Assembly (NCBI GenBank): GCA_958295865.1
Contig: CATQHF010000003.1
Span: 310,001 to 374,000, forward strand
Reading direction: 5' to 3'
DNA length: 64,000 bases
From: an uncultured Dehalococcoidia bacterium
Lineage (GTDB): Bacteria > Chloroflexota > Dehalococcoidia > Lucifugimonadales > JADFKI01
In this document: positions 23,667-32,766 of the stretch, in pieces
Layout: every line of letters starts with the position of its first letter
Numbering within the stretch: the first letter of the stretch is position 1
The notes under the pieces: generated by a model
What the model saw: only the letters and a program-made list of their open reading frames with translations
The model's database searches: none
Told to the model about the DNA's origin: nothing
Program-made: the position numbers and the translations under genes

Positions 23667-24959
23667 TTGAAGTCCCCAAGACTGCTTAGCGGACTTCTTT
23701 TACTCGCCGCTATCCTGACCGTCGCGGGCGTCATAGCAACCGTGCGTCCCGTTGCCGCGCCCGATGTCAACCTCATCGCATTCGTGGACACCCAAGGCAG
23801 CGTGATGACGATGAGGCCGGACGGCGCGCTCGTTAACCGAATAAGCCCGGATGTCGAAGGCTTCTTCACCTGGCCCACCTGGTCGCCCGACGGCAGGTCG
23901 CTGGCGTATTCGGGCGTGGTGAGCAGCGGCGATGAGTTGCAGATTAGCCTGTACGCATCCGACATCGCCGGCGGCGCGGAGCGCGTGCTATACGCTAGTG
24001 AACGCGGCGAGGTCGGCTTGCTCGCGCAGGGCGTCGTCCACTATCCGCTCTGGTCGCCCGACGGCGCAAATCTAGCGTTCGTAGTCGCCACATCGCAGGG
24101 GCTGAGCCTGTTCATGGACGACTTGACCGAAGACACCGGCGCGCTGCATCTGCTGGACGAAGGCCCTCTGTGGATGTCCTGGTCGCACGATTCCACCGCG
24201 CTCGCCGTACACCGCGGCAATGAGCATTTCGTAGTGGACGCCGTCGACGAGTTCAGCGTGAGCGGCTTGGACATCAACGCCGCCGGCTATCGCGTTCCGG
24301 CATGGCGGCCCGCCCGTCGCGCCATCACGCTGCAAGCGCAAGCCGGCCCTTCGAGGTTCGCCATATCCACCGCTCAGCTCAACGGCGCGGCAATCAAATC
24401 CGTAACGCCATTGCGGGCTGTGCTGTGGGACACCGCGTTTCTGTGGTCGCCGAGCGGCGAACATCTGGCGGTAGTGGAGTCGCCGCGCTTCTTCATCTAT
24501 CGAGACAGCCCCTTGCAAATCTACCGCAGCCTTGCCATCGTGCCGGCGGCAATGCCGCAGGATGCGGTCGAGTTCGAGCAGCCGATAATAGCCTTCTTCT
24601 GGTCGCCCGACGGCTCGGAAATCGCCTTCGTTACGCTGTCCGAAACCCCGGGCGCGCTGCGATGGGCGCTGCTCGATGTTGCTAAGGGCGAGGCAATCCC
24701 GCTGGTGGACTTCATCCCCTCAGCCGAGCAGCTGACGATGCTCCAGTTCTTCGACCAGTACGCTCACTCGCACTCCGTCTGGTCTCCCGACGGCGGGAGC
24801 ATAGTTTTCGCGGGCGATCTGCTCACCGACTCGGTAGCGGCATCCCTCAGCGACCATCCGGGACATTCATCGTTTCACATCGTTGTGGTAGATACAACGC
24901 CGGTGCCTACTCCCCATGTCATCGGTGAGGGTATCATGGGCTTCTGGTCGCCGCGCTGA
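23667..24959 (+). CDS. TolB-like beta-propeller protein with N-terminal signal anchor
   Basis: 430 aa starting at TTG 23667, five bases after the nadC stop, so translation is probably coupled. An N-terminal hydrophobic segment (LLSGLLLLAAILTVAGVIA) suggests export. Six WSPDG-type blade motifs are visible: TWSPDGRSLAYSG, LWSPDGANLAFVV, SWSHDSTALAVH, LWSPSGEHLAVVE, FWSPDGSEIAFVT, VWSPDGGSIVFAG. This is the PD40/TolB propeller family, usually a protein-interaction scaffold in the envelope. There are no Tol-Pal genes nearby and its role is unknown. Confidence 0.75.
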   Translation: MKSPRLLSGLLLLAAILTVAGVIATVRPVAAPDVNLIAFVDTQGSVMTMRPDGALVNRISPDVEGFFTWPTWSPDGRSLAYSGVVSSGDELQISLYASDIAGGAERVLYASERGEVGLLAQGVVHYPLWSPDGANLAFVVATSQGLSLFMDDLTEDTGALHLLDEGPLWMSWSHDSTALAVHRGNEHFVVDAVDEFSVSGLDINAAGYRVPAWRPARRAITLQAQAGPSRFAISTAQLNGAAIKSVTPLRAVLWDTAFLWSPSGEHLAVVESPRFFIYRDSPLQIYRSLAIVPAAMPQDAVEFEQPIIAFFWSPDGSEIAFVTLSETPGALRWALLDVAKGEAIPLVDFIPSAEQLTMLQFFDQYAHSHSVWSPDGGSIVFAGDLLTDSVAASLSDHPGHSSFHIVVVDTTPVPTPHVIGEGIMGFWSPR

Positions 24960-25032
24960 ACCGCTTCTCAGCCCAACGCCGCCTCTTGGCGCACTCGCGG
25001 GGAAGGGAAGCGAACACGCATCGGATTTCACA

Positions 25033-25497
25033 CTAGCCCCTTCTGCGCCGCATCCTGTCCGCGGAGTCGATCATGATGGTGACGGGCCCGTCGTTCTGAA
25101 TGGAAACCAGCATACTCGCCTGAAACCGCCCCGTTCGCACCTTCAAACCCGTCTGCTCGAATAGGCGCAGCGTCCGCTCGAACAACGCGGTGGCAGGCTC
25201 AGGAGGCATAGCCTCGCTGAAACTAGGACGCCGGCCGCGGCGCGTGTCGGCGTACAAGGTGAATTGGCTTATAACCAAAAGCTCGGCATCGATGTCGAGT
25301 GCCGAGCGGTCGAATCTGCCAGCGTCGTCGCTGAATATACGCAGGTTTTCGGTCTTGTTGACGATATAGGCGGCGTCTTCCTCGTCGTCGCCTTGCCCTA
25401 TGCCGACGAGTACAACCAGCCCCGCGCCGATGCTGCCGACGGTTTCGCCATCGACGCTGACCGACGCTTGGGACACACGCTGCACGAGGGCGCGCAA
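25033..25497 (-). CDS. dtd: D-aminoacyl-tRNA deacylase Dtd
   Basis: 154 aa. It hydrolyses D-amino acids from mischarged tRNA. Signatures: MRALVQRVSQASVSVDGE, the catalytic SQFTLYADTRRGRRPSF and the C-terminal NDGPVTIMID with the Gly-cis-Pro substrate gate. It lies 2 bp downstream of the zinc-ribbon gene on the same strand. Confidence 0.96.
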   Translation of the reverse strand: MRALVQRVSQASVSVDGETVGSIGAGLVVLVGIGQGDDEEDAAYIVNKTENLRIFSDDAGRFDRSALDIDAELLVISQFTLYADTRRGRRPSFSEAMPPEPATALFERTLRLFEQTGLKVRTGRFQASMLVSIQNDGPVTIMIDSADRMRRRRG

Positions 25498-25499
25498 GA

Positions 25500-25808
25500 C
25501 TACTCGTCCGAGCCGGATGAGCCGGACTTAGCCTTTGCCTTGGGCTTTTCCTGCGATGAAGACGATTCGCTCTTGTCGGAATCGGACGACGCGCCGTTGT
25601 TGTTGGACTTTGTGCTGCTGTAGCTGCTGCTCTTGCCGTAATCGTTCACATAGAAGCCGCTGCCCTTGAAGACGATAGGCACAGCAACGAATTGTCGGCT
25701 TGCCTCGCTCTGGCACTCCGGGCAGGTCGCCACCGGGTCGGCATAAAAACTCTGGCGTTCCTCGAAGCGATAGCCACAGCCGTTGCACTTGTAGTCATAA
25801 GCAGGCAA
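25500..25808 (-). CDS. FmdB-type zinc-ribbon protein (TTG start)
   Basis: 102 aa. It starts LPAYDYKCNGCG at TTG 25808 with GGGAG eight bases ahead; FmdB proteins begin MPxYxYxCxxCG, so this start fits better than the longer frame to 25865. Two CxxC pairs (CNGC, CPEC) form the ribbon, RQFVAVPIVFKGSGFYVNDYG follows, and the last 45 residues are low-complexity Ser/Lys/Asn/Asp. The family is of unsure function, often regulatory. It probably forms an operon with dtd. Confidence 0.85.
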   Translation of the reverse strand: MPAYDYKCNGCGYRFEERQSFYADPVATCPECQSEASRQFVAVPIVFKGSGFYVNDYGKSSSYSSTKSNNNGASSDSDKSESSSSQEKPKAKAKSGSSGSDE

Positions 25809-25915
25809 GATAGACACTCCCAATCTAATGCAGGGTTGGCAGAGCTCAGGCGCGACTGCCAGCACTTAATAATGTAGCACTACGCCGAAATGGTGTCAAA
25901 TTACGATAGTGTTAG

Positions 25916-26045
25916 TATTCTCAATACGCAGTGATTATCAAATCGTCATTCCTGCGAAAGAACGTCACCCCTGCGAAAGCAGGGGCGGGAATCCGGTGCG
26001 GTTGATACGCCGCCCAGATTGTAACGCCAATACATGTTGAGAATA
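25916..26045. repeat. TATTCTCAA-ended inverted-repeat element, copy 1
   Basis: 130-bp non-coding element bounded by TATTCTCAATA and TGTTGAGAATA (nine-base perfect inverted ends TATTCTCAA). The interior carries GTCATTCCTGCGAAAG-type palindromes and CGGTTGATACGCCGCCCAG. A copy in opposite orientation with the same interior is at 58136-58265. It fills most of the gap between the FmdB-type gene and purL. Confidence 0.75.
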
Positions 26046-26085
26046 CCAAATTAGCATAGCGTTTGGCATTGCGGTTAATGGGTCA

Positions 26086-28314
26086 TTACCCGCCCGCATG
26101 CTCATTCAACGCGCCCTCCAAGCCGTTGCGCCATCCCGCTTCCAACTCCGACATCGGCACATCGATGAGGCTGCCGATGGTGAACCGCGACTCCGCTACT
26201 TTGCCGAGCGCAGTCCATCCCACGCCCGCCGCAGCGCAAAGCCGTTCCAGCGCGTCCATGCGCTCCGGCGGCAGCGACACGACGATACGGGACTGCGTTT
26301 CGCCGAACAGCAGGGCGTCCCAGCGGCAATCGGGCGCGATGTCAGCGTCGCACCGGATACCCAATCCACCCGCGATACACGACTCCGCCAGCGCAACCGC
26401 AAGCCCGCCTTCTGAGCAGTCGTGCGCCGAGCGTATGACGCCCTCGCTCACCAGACGGCGGCATGCGCGCTGCAACGCCGCCTCTTTGCCGAGGTCGAGC
26501 GCGGGCATTCCGGCAACCGGCCCGTGCATAATCTCAAGATATTCGCTGCCCGCGAGCGCGGAGGCGTCAGCGCCCAGCCCTGACACGCCGAGCAAGACCA
26601 CCGTATCGCCCGCCCGTTGGAAGCCCATGCCGACATTGGCGCGCACATCGTCCAGCAGACCGAGGCAGCCCACAATCGGCGTTGGATAGATGCCCGTGCC
26701 CTGCGTTTCGTTGTACAGGCTGACATTGCCGCTTATCACCGGCACATTCAGCGCGCGGCACGCCTCCGCCATTCCCAGTACGCACTGCTCAAGCTGATAG
26801 TATATCTCCGGCTTCTCCGGGTTGCCGAAATTGAGGCAGTCGGTCAGAGCGATAGGCTCAGCGCCGACGCAGGACACATTGCGGCACGCCTCCGCCACCG
26901 CGATCATCCCGCCCACGAAGGGATCGAGGTAGCACAGCCGCCCGTTGCCGTCGGTGGATAGCGCGATGCCCTTTGCGCTGCCCTTCACTCGCAGCACAGC
27001 CGCATCGCCGCCCGGAGACGCCACCGTGTTCGTCTGAACCTGGTGGTCGTACTGGCGATACACCCACTCCTTGCTGGCGATGTTGGGCGATGCAAGCAGC
27101 CGAAGCAGCGTCTCGAGCGGGGACTGCTCCGGCAGCGGCAGCGCGCTCAGGTCGTATTCTTGCAATGCGGCAAGCCAGCCCGGCTTTACGCCTTGCAGCC
27201 GATACTGCGGGGCGTCGGTGAGGATGTCGATGGGCGGCTCGCCTTGCAGCTCCGCGCCCTCGAATATGCGCGCCAAGCCGTCGTCGGTCGCGCGACCGAT
27301 GAGCGTCGATTGCAAGTCCCACTTGTCGAAAATCGCCTTTACCGCGTCCTCATGTCCGGGCTTGACGGCGACCAGCATCCGCTCCTGCGACTCGGACAGC
27401 ATCACCTCGTATGGCGTCATCTCCGTCTCGCGGCGCGGCACGAGAGCGACATCGATCTCTATGCCGCTCCTGCCGTTGGATGCCGCCTCCACGCTCGCGC
27501 TCGTCAAGCCTGCCGCGCCGAGGTCTTGTATTCCGACGATATGCTCGGTCTTGGCGACTTCTAGGCAGGCTTCAATCAGCGACTTCTCCATGAACGGATT
27601 GCCCACCTGAACCGTCGGGCGCAGCTCGCGCTCTTCCTCGAAGGTGCGCGACGCCAGCCCCGACGCGCCGTGAATCCCATCCCGTCCCGTGTCAGAGCCG
27701 ACAAGCATCAGCAGATGCCCCGCGCCGCCTGTCGTAGCCCGCACAAGGTCGTCCGCGGCGAGTATGCCCACGCACATCGCGTTCACGAGCGGATTGCCCG
27801 CGTATGAGTCCGAGAAATAGACCTCGCCGCCCACATTCGGCACGCCGATGCAGTTGCCGTAGCCGGATATGCCCGCAACCACGCCTCCGAAGAGATAGCG
27901 GTTGCGCGCGTCCGCAAGCGAACCGAAGCGCAGCGAGTTCAGCAGCGCGATGGGCCTAGCGCCCATGGCGAAGATGTCGCGCACGATGCCGCCCACGCCG
28001 GTGGCAGCGCCCTGATACGGCTCTATGGCGGACGGGTGGTTGTGCGACTCGATCTTCATGACGACCGCGATGCCCCCGCCAATGTCCACGACGCCCGCGT
28101 TCTCGCTGCCGGGGCTGACCATCAGGCGCGGGCTGTCGCTCGGCAGCAGTCGCAGCAGCGGCTTGGAGTGCTTGTAGCCGCAATGCTCGCTCCACAGCGA
28201 GCCGAAAAGTCCCAACTCCAAGTGGTTCGGCTCCCTGCCGAGCCGCTCGACTATCGCCTCATATTCCGCTTCTGTCAGCGCGAGTTCATTTAGCGTCTGC
28301 TGTGAAACCGGCAT
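26086..28314 (-). CDS. purL: Phosphoribosylformylglycinamidine synthase subunit PurL
   Basis: 742 aa, the small multi-subunit form. It uses ATP and ammonia from PurQ to convert FGAR to FGAM in purine synthesis. Signatures: LWSEHCGYKHSKP, IESHNHPSAIEPYQGAATG, GGEVYFSDSYAGNPLVNAMC, and in the second half SGNVSLYNETQG and SAHDCSEGGLAVALAESC. It is separated from purQ by the split EamA genes and a repeat. A purS gene, normally needed with this form, is not in the window. Confidence 0.97.
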   Translation of the reverse strand: MPVSQQTLNELALTEAEYEAIVERLGREPNHLELGLFGSLWSEHCGYKHSKPLLRLLPSDSPRLMVSPGSENAGVVDIGGGIAVVMKIESHNHPSAIEPYQGAATGVGGIVRDIFAMGARPIALLNSLRFGSLADARNRYLFGGVVAGISGYGNCIGVPNVGGEVYFSDSYAGNPLVNAMCVGILAADDLVRATTGGAGHLLMLVGSDTGRDGIHGASGLASRTFEEERELRPTVQVGNPFMEKSLIEACLEVAKTEHIVGIQDLGAAGLTSASVEAASNGRSGIEIDVALVPRRETEMTPYEVMLSESQERMLVAVKPGHEDAVKAIFDKWDLQSTLIGRATDDGLARIFEGAELQGEPPIDILTDAPQYRLQGVKPGWLAALQEYDLSALPLPEQSPLETLLRLLASPNIASKEWVYRQYDHQVQTNTVASPGGDAAVLRVKGSAKGIALSTDGNGRLCYLDPFVGGMIAVAEACRNVSCVGAEPIALTDCLNFGNPEKPEIYYQLEQCVLGMAEACRALNVPVISGNVSLYNETQGTGIYPTPIVGCLGLLDDVRANVGMGFQRAGDTVVLLGVSGLGADASALAGSEYLEIMHGPVAGMPALDLGKEAALQRACRRLVSEGVIRSAHDCSEGGLAVALAESCIAGGLGIRCDADIAPDCRWDALLFGETQSRIVVSLPPERMDALERLCAAAGVGWTALGKVAESRFTIGSLIDVPMSELEAGWRNGLEGALNEHAGG

Positions 28315-28378
28315 ATCTATCGCCTATCCCCGGACTATATTGATGTAACGCGCATCGTCGCGCAACGGGCAACTTTTA

Positions 28379-28534
28379 CTAGGTTGTGTGGACATTTTGA
28401 ATGCCCACCCCGTCATTCCTGCGAAAGCAGGAATCCAGTGTTTCCAATGAGCGTAAATGGCGCAAAATCCGTCCCGTTTCGCGGCTCTGAAATCCCATTT
28501 TCACGGGAATGGCGGAAATGTTCACAGAGCCTAG
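28379..28534. repeat. CTAGG-ended inverted-repeat element, copy 2
   Basis: 156-bp non-coding element with ends CTAGGTTGTGTGGACATTT and AAATGTTCACAGAGCCTAG (imperfect inverted repeats), enclosing a TCATTCCTGCGAAAGCAGGA palindrome and a TTTTCACGGGAATGG half. Same family as 2988-3164. It lies between purL and the EamA half-genes. Confidence 0.7.
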
Positions 28535-28540
28535 CATGAG

Positions 28541-29008
28541 TCATTGTATCCCAAGCGTAACCAGAATGACGCCCCCGACGACCAGCAGCGTGCCAAGTAT
28601 CGTCCGCACCGTCACCCGTTCCAGTCCGCGCAGGAACACCAGCGTCAGCAGCGCAGAGATCATCGGATATACGGCGGCAAGCGGCGCGACCAGTATCGCC
28701 GGCGCTTCTCCCAGCGCGAGAAACCAGAATGTCACGCCCCATGTCGACGCGCACCCGGCGAGCGCCACGAACAGCCATCCCTTCCTTGACGGGCGCACCC
28801 TGAAGTCGGTGCGTATCTGGCTCTGGAATATGGCTGCGAGGACGAGGGTTCCCAAAATCATGGAGAACGAATTCGCCACCAGCGGCGGCGCGACATCCGT
28901 GGCAATCTTGCGCCCAAGCACCGCCAGCGTGCCGTAGCAGGCTGCCGCGCCTATCGCGGCGCCGTAGCCGATGATTGCCTCGCGCCGAGCGATCCCGCTA
29001 ATCGTCAC
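28541..29008 (-). CDS. EamA/DMT transporter, second half (separate reading frame)
   Basis: 155 aa starting at GTG 29008 (MTISGIARREAIIGYGAAIG). It contains five hydrophobic segments, including GYGAAIGAAACYGTLAVLG and LGEAPAILVAPLAAVYPMIS (the EamA-domain 'AP.....P' helix) and ends TILGTLLVVGGVILVTLGIQ. Together with the upstream 140-aa half it adds up to the ten-helix, ~295-aa size of a normal drug/metabolite transporter. The start codon overlaps the upstream stop in the sequence GTGA, so either two coupled half-transporters or one frameshifted gene is encoded. Confidence 0.7.
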   Translation of the reverse strand: MTISGIARREAIIGYGAAIGAAACYGTLAVLGRKIATDVAPPLVANSFSMILGTLVLAAIFQSQIRTDFRVRPSRKGWLFVALAGCASTWGVTFWFLALGEAPAILVAPLAAVYPMISALLTLVFLRGLERVTVRTILGTLLVVGGVILVTLGIQ

Positions 29009-29427
29009 TTCTGCCCCACTATGAGCGCGATGCCCGCGATGATGGTCAGCGTTCCGGCGAATATGAACAGGTTCATGCTTTCCCCGCCCACCGTTACGCC
29101 CAGCACGGCGGCGAAGAGCGGCGACGCGCCCGTGATAGGGGCAGCGCGCGTCACGCCGATGCTGTTGACGCTGGTGAAGTTGAGCAGGCGGCCAAGCGGA
29201 AAGTTCAGCGTCCCGGCAACCAAAAACCACGCGAACGCGATACCGCCCAGGGCGAGTATGTCATCGAAGTTGAACACGACCGCAAGCGTCAGCGAGATGG
29301 CGATGCCCACCAGCAGCGAAATGAATGTGCCGGTAGTTGGGCGCATATACTGCAAGCCTATGCGCGCGAAGACGGCGCTTGAGCCAAATCCGAGCGCCGC
29401 CGACAGAGCGAGAACAGCGCCAAGCAC
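29005..29427 (-). CDS. EamA/DMT transporter, first half
   Basis: 140 aa from GTG 29427, with five hydrophobic segments and the EamA pattern VTRAAPITGASPLFAAVLGV, ending TLTIIAGIALIVGQK. A full-length DMT exporter would continue into the second EamA domain, which is present in the next frame (28541-29008). The start overlaps the purQ stop by one base (TAGTG), so translation should be coupled to purQ. Function as an exporter of small metabolites is inferred from the family. Confidence 0.7.
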   Translation of the reverse strand: MLGAVLALSAALGFGSSAVFARIGLQYMRPTTGTFISLLVGIAISLTLAVVFNFDDILALGGIAFAWFLVAGTLNFPLGRLLNFTSVNSIGVTRAAPITGASPLFAAVLGVTVGGESMNLFIFAGTLTIIAGIALIVGQK

Positions 29428-30143
29428 TAGGCTAACACCCCACTGAGGCTTGCGGCGTTCAGCGCGTCAATCATGGACTGGAAAATCAACTTGCCGTCCT
29501 CTCCACCCAGCAGCGCATCGCAGCAGCGTTCTGGATGAGGCATCATCCCTAGCACATTGCCGCGCTCGTTCAGAATGCCCGCGATGTTGTTCAGCGAGCC
29601 GTTGGGGTTGGCGTCCTCGGTGATTGCGCCGTCCGGGGCGCTGTACCTGAACGCCACGCGATTGTCGGCTTCCAGCCGCTGAATCACCGCCGGATCCGCG
29701 AAATAGTTGCCCTCGCCGTGCGATATTGGCACACGCAGCGTCTGTCCGACGGTCGTCGTGGCGGTGAAGGGAGTATCGGCGTTCTCCACACGCAGCGTCA
29801 CCCACTGGCAGCGAAATTGCAGATGGTCGTTGGGCAGAAGTACGCCGGGCAGCAGTCCCGCTTCACATAAAATCTGAAAGCCGTTGCAGATGCCAATGAC
29901 CAACTTGCCCTGCGCCGCGAACTCTGTCACCGCCTGCATCGCGGGCGAGAAGCGCGCTATCGCGCCCGGGCGCAGATAGTCCCCATAAGAGAAGCCGCCC
30001 GGCAGAATGACGCAGTCATACGCCGACAAGTCGGTGTCCTTGTGCCAGACATATTCGACCGGCTGCTCGAAGACATCGTGAAGCACATCAAAGCAGTCAA
30101 CATCGCTCCATGTGCCGGGGAAGACCACAACGCCGAACTTCAT
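29427..30143 (-). CDS. purQ: Phosphoribosylformylglycinamidine synthase subunit PurQ
   Basis: 238 aa glutaminase subunit that delivers ammonia to PurL. The catalytic triad is visible: Cys in GICNGFQIL and His-Glu in MMPHPER. Other marks are [30 protein letters not shown] and [10 protein letters not shown]. Its ATG overlaps the yqeY stop (ATGA), and its stop overlaps the EamA start, so yqeY, purQ and the EamA halves form one tightly coupled operon leading to purL. Confidence 0.97.
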   Translation of the reverse strand: MKFGVVVFPGTWSDVDCFDVLHDVFEQPVEYVWHKDTDLSAYDCVILPGGFSYGDYLRPGAIARFSPAMQAVTEFAAQGKLVIGICNGFQILCEAGLLPGVLLPNDHLQFRCQWVTLRVENADTPFTATTTVGQTLRVPISHGEGNYFADPAVIQRLEADNRVAFRYSAPDGAITEDANPNGSLNNIAGILNERGNVLGMMPHPERCCDALLGGEDGKLIFQSMIDALNAASLSGVLA

Positions 30144-30598
30144 GCGGATAAGCCCCGCAGCGTTTGGTTCACAAGCGCGCTGACCTGCTTGCCGTCCGCG
30201 CGCGCTCGCACCTGCGGCATCACCCTGCCCATCACCTTGCCCATGTCCTGAGGCCCGCTCGCGTTCAGCTCGGCTACCGCAGACTGCACGATGTCCGCTA
30301 TCTCTTCGGCGGTCAGCGGCTGCGGCAAGTACTCGACTACGACGGCAAGCTCTGCCTCTTCCCTCGCCACCAAGTCGGATCTGTTGCCTTTCTGATATGC
30401 CTCGATGCTGTCGCGGCGCTGCTGCGCCTGCTTGCTCAGCACCTGCATTACGGCGTCGTCCTCAAGCGCGTCAGTCCTCTTGGCTTTCTCCTCATAGCCT
30501 ATCGCCGACAGCAGCAGCCGTATAGTATCGCGCCTGAGCGCATCACGCTGGCGCATCGCGTCTTTAAGGTCGTTACTCAGCCTGTCCTTAATAGCCAT
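30140..30598 (-). CDS. GatB/YqeY domain protein
   Basis: 152 aa, the stand-alone YqeY form related to the C-terminal helical domain of GatB in the tRNA-dependent amidotransferase. It has [20 protein letters not shown] at the start, [20 protein letters not shown], and the end [20 protein letters not shown] followed by the VSALVNQTL tail. The role of the isolated protein is not established. First gene of the yqeY-purQ-eamA unit. Confidence 0.93.
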   Translation of the reverse strand: MAIKDRLSNDLKDAMRQRDALRRDTIRLLLSAIGYEEKAKRTDALEDDAVMQVLSKQAQQRRDSIEAYQKGNRSDLVAREEAELAVVVEYLPQPLTAEEIADIVQSAVAELNASGPQDMGKVMGRVMPQVRARADGKQVSALVNQTLRGLSA

Positions 30599-30680
30599 CC
30601 CTATTCACCTAGTCCCAACTCCAAAGTCTTTCAATCGTCAGTGCATCGTTCTCACTGTCATTCAGAGCAATTTTCCCTGA

Positions 30681-30810
30681 CATCCCGAACGCAGCGCCCC
30701 CGCATCCTGTCATTCCCAACACAGCGCCTCCGCACCCTGTCATTCCGAACGCAGCGTAGCGGAGTGAGGAATCTAAAATCCTAATTTGCCGAATACATAG
30801 ACTTTAGCAA
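30681..30810. repeat. 30-bp tandem repeat and dispersed repeat fragment
   Basis: Three units of about 30 bp start at 30681, 30711 and 30741 (CATCCCGAACGCAGCG, CATTCCCAACACAGCG, CATTCCGAACGCAGCG). The last continues into GGAGTGAGGAATCTAAAATC and CATAGACTTTAGCAATCG, which match the dispersed repeat at 43725-43864. The rest of the gap 30599-30957 shows no gene. Confidence 0.6.
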
Positions 30811-30957
30811 TCGCCTTTGTACTTTAGTTGGCTATTGCGCTGCAAAATGTCCCGCACCGCAAGCGTCAACACAACCCATTTCATATTCTCGCATACCCCT
30901 GTCAGCCCTCCGGTGTCAGCCCTCCGGATGAAGGTCATAACAGGGACTAACGCCCCT

Positions 30958-32415
30958 TCACAGCCGTTCCACCGCCGCCCGCACCAAATCCAGCGTGCGC
31001 TCTCGCCCCAGCGCTTCCAGCGACTGGAACAGCGGCGGGGCTATGCGCTGTCCTGTGGTAGCCACCCGCAGCGACCCGAAAAGCTGCCCCGCCTTGACAT
31101 CCAGCTCCTTGACCATGCCGCGCAGCAACGCCTCTATCGGTTCGGCATCGAACGAGTCGAGCGCAGCAAGTCCGTCATAGGCCGCTTCCAAGCAGCGCCG
31201 GGTCGAATCGGCGTCCATCCTGCGCTGAATCAACTCCGAGCTGTCGTATTCTATGTCCGACTTGAACAGGAACGCGACGAGCGGCGCGGCATCGCGCAGC
31301 GTCTTCAGCCGTTCCTGCACAAGCGGCGCTATTTGCAGCGCAAGCTCACGCGAGGGCAGGGCAGGGATTTCCGGCGGCGGGCAGGTCTGCCAGAACTCCC
31401 GCAGCGTATCCGCGAGTTCCTCCGCGCCCATCTCGCGGATGTAGTAGCCGTTCATCCAGTCGAGCTTGTCGTTATTGAATATCGCGCCCGACTTCGAGAC
31501 TCGCTCGATAGAAAAGTGTTCGACAAGCGCTTCCTGTGTGAACAGCTCCGTCTTGTCGTCCAGCGACCAGCCGAGCAGCGTCAAGAAGTTGACCATCGTG
31601 TGCGGCAGGTAGCCCATCTGCCGATAGTCGAGCAGCGATGTCGCGCCGTGACGCTTGCTGAGCTTGGAACGGTCGGGCGCGAGTATGATGGGCAGGTGCG
31701 CGAACAGCGGCGGCTGCCAGTCGAGCGCCCGATACAGCTGCAAGTGTCGCGGCACGCTCGGCAGCCACTCCTCGCCGCGAAGCACATGCGTAATCCCCAT
31801 CTCATGGTCATCGACCAGATGCGCCAGATGATATGTTGGGAAGCCGTCCGACTTCAGCATCACGAAGTCGTCGACGAGCCGATTGTCGAAAGTAACCTCC
31901 CCGCGTATCAGGTCGTTCACCGTCGTCGCGCCTTCCAACGGCATCTTGAAGCGCACCACCGGGGTTTCGCCGTTCGCTTCCATCCGTCGGCGCTCGTCGT
32001 CGCTAATGTTGCGGCAATGGCGGTCGTAGCCGGTTGCGTTCTGCTTGGCGCGCGTTTCGCGCACCGCGGCAAGCCGCTCGGTCGAGCAGTAGCACTTGTA
32101 CGCCCGGCCCGCCGCGACAAGCCTATCGGCGGCATCGTGGTATAGCGGCAGTCGCTCCGACTGCATATAGGGCGCATACTTGCCGCCAATGTCCGGCCCC
32201 TCGTCCCAATCGATGCCGAGCCACTTCAGCGCCTCGATGATAAGCTCGACCGTGCCCTCGACTGCGCGCGCGCGGTCTGTGTCTTCGATACGCACGACGA
32301 ACTCGCCGCCCGTCTGCCTCGCAAGCAGCCAGTCGAATATCGCGGTGCGAATGTTGCCGACATGCGGCTCGCCCGTCGGACTAGGCGCAAACCGCACTCG
32401 GATTTTCTCACTCAT
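30958..32415 (-). CDS. gltX: Glutamyl-tRNA synthetase
   Basis: 485 aa class I synthetase. The HIGH motif is PSPTGEPHVGN near the N-terminus and the KMSKS motif is DRSKLSKRHGA at about 243. The anticodon-binding helical domain occupies the C-terminal third. I start at ATG 32415 (MSEKIRVRFAPSPTGE), nine bases after AGGAGGG; a TTG at 32424 is too close to that site. It may be non-discriminating, but this cannot be judged here. Confidence 0.96.
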   Translation of the reverse strand: MSEKIRVRFAPSPTGEPHVGNIRTAIFDWLLARQTGGEFVVRIEDTDRARAVEGTVELIIEALKWLGIDWDEGPDIGGKYAPYMQSERLPLYHDAADRLVAAGRAYKCYCSTERLAAVRETRAKQNATGYDRHCRNISDDERRRMEANGETPVVRFKMPLEGATTVNDLIRGEVTFDNRLVDDFVMLKSDGFPTYHLAHLVDDHEMGITHVLRGEEWLPSVPRHLQLYRALDWQPPLFAHLPIILAPDRSKLSKRHGATSLLDYRQMGYLPHTMVNFLTLLGWSLDDKTELFTQEALVEHFSIERVSKSGAIFNNDKLDWMNGYYIREMGAEELADTLREFWQTCPPPEIPALPSRELALQIAPLVQERLKTLRDAAPLVAFLFKSDIEYDSSELIQRRMDADSTRRCLEAAYDGLAALDSFDAEPIEALLRGMVKELDVKAGQLFGSLRVATTGQRIAPPLFQSLEALGRERTLDLVRAAVERL

Positions 32416-32512
32416 CCTGTTCAACCCTCCTGTGCCTATTCTAACATGCGTCGCTCCAACACTCTAACTTTTCACCCCGCCGGTATTCTCAACCTATGCT
32501 GATATTCATATT

Positions 32513-32666
32513 CGTCATTCCCGCTTTTCACTCCGTCATTCCCGCTTCTCACCTTGTCATTCCTGCTCACTCACCCGCCATTCCTGCCCTTCACCTCGTC
32601 ATTCCTGCTCACTCATCCGTCATTCCTGCCCTTCACCTCGTCATTCCTGCGAAAGCAGGAATCCAG
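32513..32666. repeat. Tandem array of seven 21-bp units derived from a palindromic repeat
   Basis: Units begin at 32513, 32534, 32555, 32576, 32597, 32618 and 32639, an exact 21-bp period. Each opens with (C/T)G(T/C)CATTCC(C/T)GC and continues with a variable CTTTTCACT/TCACTCAC-like tail; the seventh runs on into the full palindrome GAAAGCAGGAATCCAG. A degenerate CTAG-ended element follows to 32769. The gap 32416-32766 holds no gene. Confidence 0.8.
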
Positions 32667-32766
32667 TAATTTGAGATAGCCTAAAATATACGAAAGCGGC
32701 TACATGGCTACATTCTGAGCTTCTGAATCCCGGTTTTCACCAGAACGGCGCAAGCGCCAACAAAGC

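Noticed and set aside
26086-30143. purS between purQ and purL
   Set aside because: I looked for the ~80-codon purS beside purQ and purL; the space is filled by yqeY, the EamA halves and a repeat, so it must be elsewhere.
30817-32145. 442-codon open frame opposite gltX
   Set aside because: Complementary to a strongly conserved synthetase; its translation is Arg/Gln/His-rich with no motif, typical of antisense frames in high-GC genes. The same applies to long frames opposite the AceE-like gene (5252-6286), thrC (10282-11082), the LLM gene (40671-41747), nadA (20887-21747), both CoA-transferases and M1 peptidase.
32513-32666. CRISPR array
   Set aside because: The unit is 21 bp with no spacers of constant length between repeats and no cas genes in the window; it is a slippage array of a palindromic repeat.
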